From Bacteroidota bacterium (GTDB taxonomy: Bacteria; Bacteroidota; Bacteroidia; Chitinophagales; Chitinophagaceae): 64,000 nucleotides of DNA. The stretch lies in the NCBI GenBank assembly GCA_026391455.1, contig JAPLEH010000062.1, positions 62,001-126,000 on the forward strand, written 5' to 3'. Position numbers and translations under genes: made by a program. The notes under the pieces were generated by a model. The model was not told the origin of the DNA, searched no databases, and saw nothing but the letters and a program-made list of their open reading frames with translations. Shown one piece after another: positions 47,086 to 56,242 of the stretch (position 1 is its first letter; each line of letters starts with the position of its first letter).

Positions 47086-47565
47086 TTATTTGGTTGAGCG
47101 CCGGCCATTTCTGAAATCGATATCGCCCCAGCTGATGATACTAATTTTTCCAATGGTTCTGAGACTAACCCTGCATTCATTATTGATATGCACATAGAGT
47201 TTCTTCAGGCTTATCACCCCTTCACCAGAAAGCAGGCCGGTACCATTCATATGTACCGAACGCAGGTTGGCAGAGGGAACATATACGACTAACGGGGATG
47301 AAGTCGAGTATTTCTTACGGCTCAGCCGCAGCGTACCCGACTCCAGTTCTACTTGTACCGGGATAGATTGTTCTTCGGCCACGGCAACTGTAATTTCCTT
47401 ACCGGATTCATTGGTGAGGATGACAGTTATATCATCATTCACTACCAGCGTGGTTACCGGAGCAGGAATGGTAACATGTACCGTGTCGAAACGGGGTTCA
47501 TTGAAAAAGGCCCTGGCAGAAAGGCCATTGATAAGAAATAATGCTGCCACAAATGTTTTGATCAT
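47086..47565 (-). CDS. DUF2807-like secreted protein, short
   Basis: A 159-residue exported protein (signal peptide ending LSARAFF). The mature chain is a series of short strands with regular V-x-V and N-x-x rhythm, as in the DUF2807 beta-helix (head GIN domain), here with VTTLVVNDDITVIL, VPSANLRSVHMNGTGLLSG and NNECRVSL. It is shorter than the usual 220 or so residues, so either a short member or a truncated one. It is the first or second gene of the propeller lipoprotein operon. Confidence 0.65.
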   Translation of the reverse strand: MIKTFVAALFLINGLSARAFFNEPRFDTVHVTIPAPVTTLVVNDDITVILTNESGKEITVAVAEEQSIPVQVELESGTLRLSRKKYSTSSPLVVYVPSANLRSVHMNGTGLLSGEGVISLKKLYVHINNECRVSLRTIGKISIISWGDIDFRNGRRSTK

Positions 47566-47601
47566 AATTTGTTTTTTAGATAAGGTAAATGGTCAATGGT
47601 T

Positions 47602-47760
47602 TTAATAACGATGTAAAAATGGTGCGGTTTGATTAGGACAGGAAGTGTGACCTGCTTCAATTGACAATAACAGGGTATCAATTGCATTTGCACATGTTCT
47701 GCTATTATTCAGATACATCATATAGGCTGATATTGGATGGTGTTCAATAAATGCTGCCAT
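47602..47760 (-). CDS. Possible 52-residue protein upstream of DUF2807
   Basis: A frame from ATG at 47760 to TAA at 47602 encodes a soluble 52-residue peptide (starting MAAFIEHHPISAYMMYLNN) with two cysteines and three histidines in its N-terminal and middle parts. It ends 36 bases before the DUF2807 start on the same strand. No signal peptide, no recognised family and no clear promoter. The rest of 47761-47998 holds only the LytTR-type repeat and a -7 box. Confidence 0.3.
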   Translation of the reverse strand: MAAFIEHHPISAYMMYLNNSRTCANAIDTLLLSIEAGHTSCPNQTAPFLHRY

Positions 47761-47894
47761 GTTTTTCTTTTTTTGTTACGATATTAGTACAGGCATCTTC
47801 CTTCCGGTTACGGCACCTCTTCCACCTGTTTAAATCCATGGTTGATTAGATTGGGGTTTTTTCCCTTTTTGGGGCTTATGCAGTCCAAAATGCC

Positions 47895-47925
47895 GTATGA
47901 ATTGAGAAAAAAAGTGTATGAATTG
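47895..47925. promoter_or_regulatory. LytTR-type 21-bp direct repeat between divergent genes
   Basis: Two identical GTATGAATTG words begin at 47895 and 47916, 21 bases apart. In the orientation used at the other sites (CAATTCATAC) it points to the minus-strand DUF2807 side, but the only exact -7 box nearby (TAAATTTG, 47971-47978) belongs to the plus-strand kinase gene. It may serve either gene. Confidence 0.6.
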
Positions 47926-47998
47926 CCGCGACGGCTGCATCAGCAGGACCTTCATTTGACATAACTGCACTAAATTTGGACAACCATAATACCATTTC

Positions 47999-50900
47999 TT
48001 GAAAAAAAGTGGCCCATATCTTTTCTTGTTCCTGCTCATGAGTGTGCAGTGTATGGCACAACTGGCCAATAAGCCGGAACGTCAATATATATTCAACCAT
48101 TATACGGTTTCCTCCGGGTTATTATCTAATCAGGTAAACAATGTGGTGCAGGACGAAGAAGGCTATATCTGGATCGCCACAGCAGAAGGGTTGCAGCGAT
48201 ATGATGGTAACAAATATGTTTCATTCCGACATGCTGATAATACGCCCGGAACTTTGCCCTCCAACTTCGTGCAATTTTTGCGGATGGACCGTAATAACAA
48301 TCTGTGGGTTGTATTCCCGGGAGGGCATATTGGTATTTTTGACCGGAAAAAATTCATATACCGGGAAGCCGACATCAATCCTACGCTGGTAAAAACCAAA
48401 TCTGAAGTTATTCAGCAGATCCTTACTGATGATAAAGGAAATGTATTCATCCATTATGGAATGAAGGAAATCCTGGTCTACAACAAAGCCCTGAATAAGT
48501 TTGTATCCGCCAGCAGTTACTTGAAATATCCGAAAGACTGGATGATCACTGATCTCATTCACCAGCCCGGTAGCCGGAAGTACTGGCTGAGTGTACGCAA
48601 TGCGGGTTTTGTTGTATTCGATGAGGCAACGGGTAAGCTCAGCACTGCTGAAAAGAATATTTCAGGTGATCCGTTCATAGAACGATATCGAAAACTGCAA
48701 AACATGTACGGTTTTCACTTTGACAAAAAAGGCCGATTCTGGTTCATGTATTGGGATAATTCTATACCGACCATATATTGCTATGATATCCGCTCGAATA
48801 CACCTGTGCTGGAAGGTTATGAAATAAATTCTTACCTGCAGCATTATCATACGATTGATGATTTTTTCGAACAAAAAGACGGCACGATCTGGATACGCGG
48901 AACGCCCGTTCTGGCAAAATACCTGGAAGATGAAAAAAAATTTCAGTTTGTCAGCAATGGCTTCATGAATGAACAAAGCATCCATTATGAAATTGTAATG
49001 GACATGCAGGAAGACCGGGAGAATAATCTGTGGGTGTCCACAGATAACAGCGGGTTATACATGTTCAATCCAGCAAATGAACATTTCCAGAATATATCGC
49101 ATATCAACAGGCAGATCAATAAACCCGGTGACGGAGACCCGATGTCATTCCTGTATACCAGATGGGGTACTATATTATGTGGGGTATGGGGCAATGGTAT
49201 TTATCATTATGACAGTAATTTCAATCCCATACCAACGAATATCAAAGGAATCGATAACAACCTGGGGCCCACAGTATGGAGTATGTGCCTTTCCAGGGAC
49301 AGTAATACGATATGGATGGGTGCACAACCCGGTATATGGAAAGTGGATCAAGCAAAGCGAAGTGCGGTGCAATACCACCCCCCTACGCTTAAAGACCGAA
49401 CCATACGGCAGGTAACAGAAGATCGTTTTGGCAATCTCTGGATCGGCACCCACGGTCAAGGAGTTTTTAAATGGGATGCCAAAGCTGGAAAAACAGATTT
49501 CAATGCAGGCATCAGTCACTTTTCAGCCATACCAGACGGAATTGCAGGTAATATCGTACGTGATTCAAAAGGTTATATATGGATCACCAGCAGCAATTCG
49601 GGCCTCTATATGGTAGACCCCGCTACGGACAAGATCGTTCTTCACTTTGGTGAAAAGGAAAAAAAACCTTTTCAGTTACCCGAACCCGCTGTGTCTACCA
49701 TATTGGAGTACAACGACACGATAATGCTTATTTGTACAGGCACTGAAATGCTGGGTTATGACCGGAAAAATATCCGGCTTTTTAAAATTGCAAATCAGGG
49801 TATGATCTCTGGTTTTATTGCTGCCATGCAAAGAGACCGTTCAGGGCTGGTATGGCTAACCACAACCAACGGACTGTACCGGTGCAATATTCTGAAAAGG
49901 GTGTTTGTACGGTTTGGAAATATTGATGGAATAAATAGTGAGCACTTTTGCCAGATATCAGCGTATACATTGCCGGATGGCCGTATGTTATTTGGTACAA
50001 CCCGGCAATTTATTGTATTCAATCCCCAAACAATAAAGTTTAACGAAAGTAAACCTGACCTGAGAGTGACCATGTTCAAACTGGAAAACAAGGCTTTATT
50101 GGTGGATTCATTGTTGCAGTTGAAAGAACTAAATCTTGGCTACCGGAGTAATTCGATCGTCATTTCATTTTCCACAATGACATTTACAAGCGCCTACGCT
50201 ATAAAATATAAACTGGAAGGATTGGACAAAGATTGGAAATTCGCAGATAAAACCAATGAAGCGATTTACAGTTATCTTCCACCGGGCAATTACAAATTCA
50301 GAATGAGGAGTGTGGATCAGGAAGGCAATGAGCTGGAAGAAACCATACCAATCCTCATACGAATTAACCCGCCATTCTGGAAAACCTGGTGGTTTTACTC
50401 CCTGCTGGTACTGGTGGCAGGAGGTTTGCTCTATTGGTTCGACCGTGAACGGATGCGTCGTAAAGAATCCATTTACCGGATGAGAAGTAATATAGCCGAT
50501 GATTTGCACCAGGAGTTGAATACAGCGTTGGGAAATATCAACATCCTGAGTGAGATGGCCCGGCTGAAAGCGGATTCCGAACCGGAAAAATCAAAAGAAT
50601 TCATCGAGCAGATACATAACCGTAGTCATACTATGATGATCGCAATGGATGATATTATGTGGAGTATCAGCCCTGAAAACGACAGCACAGAAAAATTATT
50701 GCTCCGGTTAAAGGAATATACTGACGCGTTGAAAAACAGGTACGGCGTTTCGATTGAGATTGTGATGGATGAAAAAGTTAATGTATTACCCCTCAATATG
50801 AAACAACGGAAAGACATCTTCTGGCTTTTCAAAAACGGGATCGGCAATGCGGTAATGACCGGTTGCAGGGATTGCCGGATATCCATCAGCTTTGAGAAAG

Positions 50901-51073
50901 GTATCCTCCTGTATGTACTGGAATCAGATACCACCTGCTGCGATCTTGTACAATTGAATAACCTGCGCCAGCGTAAGGAGCTGTCGGATAAGCTGAAAGA
51001 AATAAATGCTGTTCTTGACATGCAATCGAGCAAGAACAGCATTGTATTCAATTTACAGATACCCCTTACATAA
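47999..51073 (+). CDS. Propeller-sensor histidine kinase with a degenerate ATPase domain
   Basis: A 1024-residue membrane kinase of the two-component regulator propeller type. The TTG start at 47999 is chosen because it gives a full signal peptide (KKSGPYLFLFLLMSVQCMAQ); the first ATG falls inside it. About 700 residues of Reg_prop repeats (for example EEGYIWIATAEGLQRYDG, GNLWIGTHGQGVFKW) form a periplasmic double propeller, followed by a Y_Y_Y domain, one membrane helix (WWFYSLLVLVAGGLLYWF), and a HisKA_3 box with His837 in DDLHQELNTALGNI. The ATPase domain is eroded: N box FKNGIGNAV, no DNGKGF (ESDTTCC instead) and no GNGLxNM. It is convergent with the LytTR operon. Confidence 0.85.
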   Translation: MKKSGPYLFLFLLMSVQCMAQLANKPERQYIFNHYTVSSGLLSNQVNNVVQDEEGYIWIATAEGLQRYDGNKYVSFRHADNTPGTLPSNFVQFLRMDRNNNLWVVFPGGHIGIFDRKKFIYREADINPTLVKTKSEVIQQILTDDKGNVFIHYGMKEILVYNKALNKFVSASSYLKYPKDWMITDLIHQPGSRKYWLSVRNAGFVVFDEATGKLSTAEKNISGDPFIERYRKLQNMYGFHFDKKGRFWFMYWDNSIPTIYCYDIRSNTPVLEGYEINSYLQHYHTIDDFFEQKDGTIWIRGTPVLAKYLEDEKKFQFVSNGFMNEQSIHYEIVMDMQEDRENNLWVSTDNSGLYMFNPANEHFQNISHINRQINKPGDGDPMSFLYTRWGTILCGVWGNGIYHYDSNFNPIPTNIKGIDNNLGPTVWSMCLSRDSNTIWMGAQPGIWKVDQAKRSAVQYHPPTLKDRTIRQVTEDRFGNLWIGTHGQGVFKWDAKAGKTDFNAGISHFSAIPDGIAGNIVRDSKGYIWITSSNSGLYMVDPATDKIVLHFGEKEKKPFQLPEPAVSTILEYNDTIMLICTGTEMLGYDRKNIRLFKIANQGMISGFIAAMQRDRSGLVWLTTTNGLYRCNILKRVFVRFGNIDGINSEHFCQISAYTLPDGRMLFGTTRQFIVFNPQTIKFNESKPDLRVTMFKLENKALLVDSLLQLKELNLGYRSNSIVISFSTMTFTSAYAIKYKLEGLDKDWKFADKTNEAIYSYLPPGNYKFRMRSVDQEGNELEETIPILIRINPPFWKTWWFYSLLVLVAGGLLYWFDRERMRRKESIYRMRSNIADDLHQELNTALGNINILSEMARLKADSEPEKSKEFIEQIHNRSHTMMIAMDDIMWSISPENDSTEKLLLRLKEYTDALKNRYGVSIEIVMDEKVNVLPLNMKQRKDIFWLFKNGIGNAVMTGCRDCRISISFEKGILLYVLESDTTCCDLVQLNNLRQRKELSDKLKEINAVLDMQSSKNSIVFNLQIPLT

Positions 51074-51076
51074 AGA

Positions 51077-51835
51077 TTATTTTCCCATCCACTTTTTGAA
51101 ATCGCTTACTTTCTCCCGGCTTACAAGCGCCTCTTTGTCTACAACAGGCTTTAGACCGAGTATAAGGCGGTTACCAAAATAATCATCGATCTTTTCAATA
51201 CTGTTAACTGACACAAAGAAAGAGCGGCTCACACGAAAATAAATAGCGGGATCGAGCATTTCTTCCAGTTCATCCATGGTATAGTCCACCACAAATTTCC
51301 GGTTGTCGGTGGTCTTAAAAAAATTGAGTCTCCCGTCGCTGTAGAAATAAGCGATCTCGCCGATTTCAACCGATACAAGCTTTTGTCCGTGTTTCACCAG
51401 AAAACGCTTGCGGTAATCTTTCGGTTGCAATTTTTGCTGCAGCTCCTTTACCAGTACATCGAGGTTTACATCCGGGCCCGTACGCATTTTCTGAAATTTA
51501 TCGAGAGCCGCTTTTAGTTCTTCTTTCTGTATGGGTTTTAACAGATAATCCACACTGTTCACTTTAAAAGCTTTTAATGCAAACTCATCATACGATGTGG
51601 TGAATATGACCGGGCTTTTTACGTCCGTAAGATTAAAAATCTCAAAACTCTGTCCGTCGGCCAGTTCTATATCCATCAGGATCAGGTCCGGTTGCGGGTT
51701 ATCCTGCAGCCATTCCACCGTGGACTTGATACTGTCTGTAAATCCCATTACTTCTGCGTCGGGACTAACCGCCTCGAGCGTTTTTTGTAATTTCTTTACG
51801 GCCAGTTCTTCGTCTTCTACAATTAATATTCGCAT
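51077..51835 (-). CDS. LytTR-type response regulator
   Basis: A 252-residue response regulator. The receiver domain has the acidic pair in VEDEE, the phospho-acceptor Asp55 in LILMDIELAD, the Thr pair in VIFTTSYDE and the Lys in YLLKPIQ, so it looks active. The C-terminal LytTR domain (about 145-250) contains RFLVKHGQKLVSVEIGEIAYF and FRVSRSFFVSVNSI. LytTR proteins bind direct repeats about 21 bp apart. It is the last gene of a three-gene operon with two kinases (17 bases after the second) and is the best candidate to bind the repeats mapped in this region. Confidence 0.93.
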   Translation of the reverse strand: MRILIVEDEELAVKKLQKTLEAVSPDAEVMGFTDSIKSTVEWLQDNPQPDLILMDIELADGQSFEIFNLTDVKSPVIFTTSYDEFALKAFKVNSVDYLLKPIQKEELKAALDKFQKMRTGPDVNLDVLVKELQQKLQPKDYRKRFLVKHGQKLVSVEIGEIAYFYSDGRLNFFKTTDNRKFVVDYTMDELEEMLDPAIYFRVSRSFFVSVNSIEKIDDYFGNRLILGLKPVVDKEALVSREKVSDFKKWMGK

Positions 51836-51852
51836 ACAGTTTGTTTTTAAGA

Positions 51853-52914
51853 TTATAGTTGAGGTGCATTTTTATTGTTCCAGATAAGCGGCAATACCAC
51901 GGTAAAATTCTTGCCATCCTCCATGACCCGGAAGCCGGGTTGCCGGAGGAGGTCGTACTTAGCTCTTATATTATCAAGCCCCACTTTATTACTTGGCGCC
52001 TGCACAGTTCTGCGCTGCAGGTTGTTGTTCACTACCAGCTTATTGCCAGCCGTGGTAAAAATATCAATCACAAGCGGCTTATTCTTTGACAATACATTAT
52101 GTTTTACGACATTTTCCACCAGCAATTGCAATGTAAGTGAAGGCAAAAGGTAGGGATTATACCGTTTATCGATTTCAATGTTGATCCGAACTGCTTCTCC
52201 GTGACGGGTCTGAAGCAACTGGTAATAGGATTCGATAAACCGGATTTCACTTTCCAGTGTACCGACGCCGTCTTCATTCTTACGCAATAAATAACGGTAC
52301 ACTTTGCTCAGTTCATTCAGAAACTTTTCGGCGCGCGGTTTATCCACAGCTATCAGAGAGGAAAGCGTATTGAAGCAGTTAAACAAAAAATGCGGATTCA
52401 CCTGGTTCTTCAGGGAATCAAATTCATTTTTAACCGACAACTCCTGCAATGTTTCCTTTTCGGCTGCATACTCCTTGTACTTATTGAATGCAAAATCGGC
52501 CTCATACAATGTTTCGAATACCATGTTAACAGAAAGCCCAACCAGTAAGCCTTTTATCAGATCCGCATTCTCCAGTTCATAACCCAGTATATGAAAAGTA
52601 TCATACACCCAGAAGATGAGTAAAATACTGGGTGTCATTACGAAGAGAACGATCAGTGATTTCAGGGTAATACGCTGACGGCTCTGGTGCAGCCCGGGAT
52701 ATTTTTTTTCCACATAAATATCATAGCACACATGTGAATACCAGGAAATAAATCCGATCACAAATAACAGGGGAAATGATACAAGCCAGATGCGGTAATC
52801 AGACCAGAATTGTTGTTTATATAAAATCAGGTTTACGATCACATCGATCAATGGCATCGAAAAGAGGAAAGAGTACCATTCCAGTTTCGGGGGTCGTATC
52901 AGTCGAAGTTTCAT
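51853..52914 (-). CDS. YehU/LytS-type sensor histidine kinase
   Basis: A 353-residue membrane kinase of the PF06580 type. Four hydrophobic segments (about 15-135) are followed by a coiled linker, the phospho-acceptor His175 in NQVNPHFLFNCFNTLSSL, and a compact ATPase domain with N box LVENVVKHN and VGLDNIRAKYDLL as the G2 region. It has no extracytoplasmic sensor domain, so the signal is sensed within the membrane or passed from a partner. Its start overlaps the end of the next kinase gene by four bases, which implies translational coupling. Confidence 0.9.
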   Translation of the reverse strand: MKLRLIRPPKLEWYSFLFSMPLIDVIVNLILYKQQFWSDYRIWLVSFPLLFVIGFISWYSHVCYDIYVEKKYPGLHQSRQRITLKSLIVLFVMTPSILLIFWVYDTFHILGYELENADLIKGLLVGLSVNMVFETLYEADFAFNKYKEYAAEKETLQELSVKNEFDSLKNQVNPHFLFNCFNTLSSLIAVDKPRAEKFLNELSKVYRYLLRKNEDGVGTLESEIRFIESYYQLLQTRHGEAVRINIEIDKRYNPYLLPSLTLQLLVENVVKHNVLSKNKPLVIDIFTTAGNKLVVNNNLQRRTVQAPSNKVGLDNIRAKYDLLRQPGFRVMEDGKNFTVVLPLIWNNKNAPQL

Positions 52915-53969
52915 ACGGCCACCTCCTTTTGTTGAAACAGCAATGGCACCATGATCTGCCGTACCCGACCTGTTTCGGTGATCAGAATTCGTTTATCGCC
53001 GAGTAATTGGTACTTGCTTACCAGGTTGTCCAGACCGGCTTCCGTATCAAAATCATCTTTAATGAGTTTCGGTTGAAGATTATACGAAAAGACCAGTTGG
53101 CCTGGTTCCCCAGTAATATGGATAACGAGTGGGCTGGCCTTCTGTATACTGTTTTGCGTAAAGGCATTCTCAATAATGATCTGCATTGTTAATGCAGGCA
53201 CATACAAATTACGTGATGCCGGGCTTATATTGGTGATCAGTTGGAGGCCACTGCCATATCGGGCCTGGAGAAGGTAGGCATAGGAATCCAGGAATTTCAG
53301 TTCTGTATCCAGGGTAACCAGGTTATCGTCTTCCCCGCGCAGCATATAGCGGTACACTTTGCTCATTTCATCCAGGAATCGTTCGGCTACATCCCCCTCC
53401 TCACTGATGAGGCTCGAAAGTGAATTGAGACTGTTGAAAAGAAAATGGGGATTGACCTGGCTTTTTAAACCCTGCAACCTGCTTCTGCGATAAGCTTCCC
53501 GCAGTTCGTCCGTTTCCTTTTGTTTTACTTTCCAGCTTTCGTACCGGGCAATGCCTTCATGCAGAAAAGTGAGGAATATATTGATGATTCCCAATCCGAA
53601 ATAGGCCCAAACAAAACGGTCTTCATTGACCTGGTAATTGAAATAAGAAACAGAATGGAAGAGACTGAATAATGCAAGCAGGAAAAGACCCGACATAATG
53701 AGAAAGGAAAATATCATTATTGTCATTCGCCGGGTAACCTGAGATTCATTGGGGAAACGATTTTTCATCAGTACGGCCACTCCGCCGCAAAGAATAAAGT
53801 AGAGCGAAAAACAGAGGCCCGTAACCAGAGTGGCTGTCAAAAAAAAGCGAAGTGATTCGAAATACCGTGGCCCAAATGCTGAGCTATTAATGGCAAGTGT
53901 GAATGGCAATACCACCAGCGGCATTACCACATAGTCTTTGGACGAATATCGGGGCAGCGTAATCTTCAT
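52911..53969 (-). CDS. YehU/LytS-type sensor histidine kinase, second copy
   Basis: A 352-residue paralogue of the kinase downstream, with the same layout: four membrane segments, a linker, His175 in SQVNPHFLFNSLNSLSSL, and an ATPase domain with IIENAFTQN (the usual K-H pair of the N box is T-Q) and AGLDNLVSKYQLL. The two kinases may work as a heterodimer with a single regulator, one with a weaker nucleotide site; this is inference. It is the first gene of the operon and its promoter carries a LytTR-type repeat at 54037-54067, so the operon is probably self-regulated. Confidence 0.88.
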   Translation of the reverse strand: MKITLPRYSSKDYVVMPLVVLPFTLAINSSAFGPRYFESLRFFLTATLVTGLCFSLYFILCGGVAVLMKNRFPNESQVTRRMTIMIFSFLIMSGLFLLALFSLFHSVSYFNYQVNEDRFVWAYFGLGIINIFLTFLHEGIARYESWKVKQKETDELREAYRRSRLQGLKSQVNPHFLFNSLNSLSSLISEEGDVAERFLDEMSKVYRYMLRGEDDNLVTLDTELKFLDSYAYLLQARYGSGLQLITNISPASRNLYVPALTMQIIIENAFTQNSIQKASPLVIHITGEPGQLVFSYNLQPKLIKDDFDTEAGLDNLVSKYQLLGDKRILITETGRVRQIMVPLLFQQKEVAV

Positions 53970-54036
53970 ACGTTAATACAAAATACTGTGTTTTCGCGGT
54001 TTTTGAGTCGGGCTTGGTTCCGCAGCGGCTTTGTAT

Positions 54037-54067
54037 GTATGAATTGAGTAAAACCGGGGATGAATTG
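54037..54067 (-). promoter_or_regulatory. LytTR-type direct repeat upstream of the kinase/regulator operon
   Basis: On the gene strand, CAATTCATCC and CAATTCATAC start 21 bases apart. The nearest -7-like box, TATTTTGT (complement of 53978-53985), is 51 bases on, not the 32 seen at other sites. Position fits autoregulation of the operon starting at 53969. Confidence 0.65.
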
Positions 54068-54186
54068 TGTTTCGAGCCAATTTACACCTGATATTATAAA
54101 AAAATATATTGCCGCCAATCCCTTTGCTAACCAACCCTTTCAATATCAGGAAGCTTCCCTGCTAACCGTACCATCAGAAATAAACA

Positions 54187-54741
54187 TCAGAAACGCTGCA
54201 GGAATGTAATTGGGTTACCCGTACCTCCGAGGGTAAGGTAGATCGCCTTTGTACCATTCGTCTCCTGGCCAGTGCTATAGCGGTAAGTGGTACTACCGTT
54301 CAATTCTGATTTCAGCAGATCACGTTCCTCCACCGTACGGCCATTTTTGGTTCGTTTGTAATGTGAAGTACAGGGGTAGGTGATCATGCTGCTATTTTCC
54401 GGATTGATGACCACCGTACCTCGGGTGACCGACTGCTGATAGGTAACCACTCCTCCCATTACAGCACTGGACGTGAAATACTGTTCATAGGTACCATCTG
54501 CATTGAACCTGAATGCAATGGCAAATTGCAGCGCATTACCCAGATATTCGGAGGGATTTTGTGTCCAGTATTCCTTCATAGAAAAGTTACCATACATCCA
54601 GTTTCCCTGCAGGGCTGCTTGTATACTCGTAACAGGGTTTCCACTACATCCAGAATTCTTAATTAACCGCCCTTTGTTTTGCTGGCAGGCGCCTGTAAGC
54701 GAGGCAACAGCCAGTGATAAAACGATCAGTACATGTTTCAC
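54187..54741 (-). CDS. Lipoprotein of unknown function
   Basis: A 184-residue lipoprotein (MKHVLIVLSLAVASLTGACQQ lipobox). The mature chain starts with a Gly/Cys-containing linker, then LQGNWMYGNFSMKEYW and a series of strands (GTYEQYFTSSAVMGG, RGTVVINPENSSMITYP), which suggests a lipocalin-like barrel, the form many small Bacteroidota lipoproteins take. No family is recognised. It lies 78 bases after the exported helical protein on the same strand and may share its transcript. Confidence 0.65.
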   Translation of the reverse strand: MKHVLIVLSLAVASLTGACQQNKGRLIKNSGCSGNPVTSIQAALQGNWMYGNFSMKEYWTQNPSEYLGNALQFAIAFRFNADGTYEQYFTSSAVMGGVVTYQQSVTRGTVVINPENSSMITYPCTSHYKRTKNGRTVEERDLLKSELNGSTTYRYSTGQETNGTKAIYLTLGGTGNPITFLQRF

Positions 54742-54819
54742 ATTTATAGTTTTTTATTTTACCTGTATCCTGTTTGGTTACTAAGCCACTCCAATTTTAT
54801 AGCATTTTTGTGTGGAAGA

Positions 54820-56142
54820 TCATTTCATGATAAGCTCGTATTGCTCCTGCTGGCCTTTATGTTTGCTGGTAAGGCCTTCCGCAGAATTGGTGAACTGCAC
54901 CATCTGATCGTAGATACTCTGCACCGCTTTAGCCACCTGCGCCTCGGTATAGGAGCCATCGATCAGGTTTTCATTTTTCTCTTTTCCCCAATGGTAGCTG
55001 CCGATAAAATCATTGAATTCGCCAAAAGCCAGTTTGGTACGGAGTTTCAGGCTGGTCCACAAAATGGTACGGGTAACTGCCTCTCTTTTCTGAATAGCAT
55101 ATTCAATTGCTTCGCGAAATTTATTCAACGCACCCAGTCCCACTTTCTCTCGCATTTCGCCGGAAACAACAACAGGTAATGCATCGGCCTGTTCTTTATG
55201 CCACTTCGCAATGGCCATATATAAAGATGTATAAAATTCGTCGGCGATACGGGTGCTGTTACCCACCTGCTTTGATGCTTCAAGCATCCGCTCCAGACAA
55301 CGACCCAATAGCTGTTGTATTGAAACCTGGTAATTTGTTTTGTTCCGCTCTGCCATCGATTGCTCAAAGGCTTTATCATCCCGGGGAATGGTCTTATTGG
55401 TCATGTATGATTTCAGTTCAGCCTCTTTCTCCGCATCACTCATTTTATTATACTTTTCCCGGTAGGCCGGATCGTTCATCATTCGCTTCATCATTGCATT
55501 CATACCCGGGTCAGACACGCCGCTGTAAGCACCGGTATTATTCAATACATTTTCTTTCATATTCCTGGCAGCATTTTTCCGTTCTGCTTCACTCATTTTC
55601 ATAAATGCATCCGCTCCGCCCATTTGCTGCACTACGGCGTTTTTATTCGCTTCATTTTTCGCATCTCGCATCATCTGATCTTTACCGGTCCGTTGTTGTG
55701 CCACATGTTGCGCCTCCATATCGCTCAGTTGTTTCATCATTACTTCCACCCTGTCGATAAAAGCCCGGTACTTCTGATCGAAGTTGACCGTTTTGGCTTC
55801 CGGGAGGGAAGGTACCGGCGCGGGAATATCTTCAAATACCGGAAATAAATTCATCTCCCCGGGCTTATGCTGATAACCCGGTCTGTATTCTTTTGCCATT
55901 CGTGCATCTTCTTTTTGCAATGCCAAAATAGAGGCAAAACGGGCTGCCAGGCCTTTATCCAGTGCGGCTTCAAACTCTTTGAAATCACGCTGCCTTTCCA
56001 GTTCTGCCGCCCGTTGTATTTGTTTGAACTTCACAAAAAGACTATTCATCATCTGATCAGTGATTACAGACTGTTGCTGACCATGTGAGATGGGGTAAAA
56101 TGCCAGTAGAGCCAATGTCAGGATTATGATTCGCTGTTTCAT
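54820..56142 (-). CDS. Exported helical protein of unknown function
   Basis: A 440-residue exported protein (signal peptide IIILTLALLAFYPISHGQQ). The mature chain is almost wholly helical and charged, with Met-rich stretches (GMNAMMKRMMNDPAYREKYNKM) and a Lys/Glu-rich middle. I recognise no family. A LytTR-type repeat and an exact TAGTTTTG -7 box lie just upstream (56204-56234 and 56164-56171), so this gene is a probable target of the LytTR regulator. Confidence 0.7.
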   Translation of the reverse strand: MKQRIIILTLALLAFYPISHGQQQSVITDQMMNSLFVKFKQIQRAAELERQRDFKEFEAALDKGLAARFASILALQKEDARMAKEYRPGYQHKPGEMNLFPVFEDIPAPVPSLPEAKTVNFDQKYRAFIDRVEVMMKQLSDMEAQHVAQQRTGKDQMMRDAKNEANKNAVVQQMGGADAFMKMSEAERKNAARNMKENVLNNTGAYSGVSDPGMNAMMKRMMNDPAYREKYNKMSDAEKEAELKSYMTNKTIPRDDKAFEQSMAERNKTNYQVSIQQLLGRCLERMLEASKQVGNSTRIADEFYTSLYMAIAKWHKEQADALPVVVSGEMREKVGLGALNKFREAIEYAIQKREAVTRTILWTSLKLRTKLAFGEFNDFIGSYHWGKEKNENLIDGSYTEAQVAKAVQSIYDQMVQFTNSAEGLTSKHKGQQEQYELIMK

Positions 56143-56163
56143 ATACTAGAATTATTTATTTAT

Positions 56164-56234
56164 CAAAACTAAATTTGTCATGTAGGTTATATAAAGCCTG
56201 CCTGTATGAATTGAACAAACCACAGGCTGAATTG
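56164..56234 (-). promoter_or_regulatory. Promoter with LytTR-type direct repeat, gene at 56142
   Basis: On the gene strand: CAATTCAGCC and CAATTCATAC start 21 bases apart (56204-56234 on the plus strand), then 32 bases, then TAGTTTTG (56164-56171), an exact TAnnTTTG box 21 bases before the start codon. This is the cleanest site. Confidence 0.7.
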
Positions 56235-56242
56235 AACGAATG

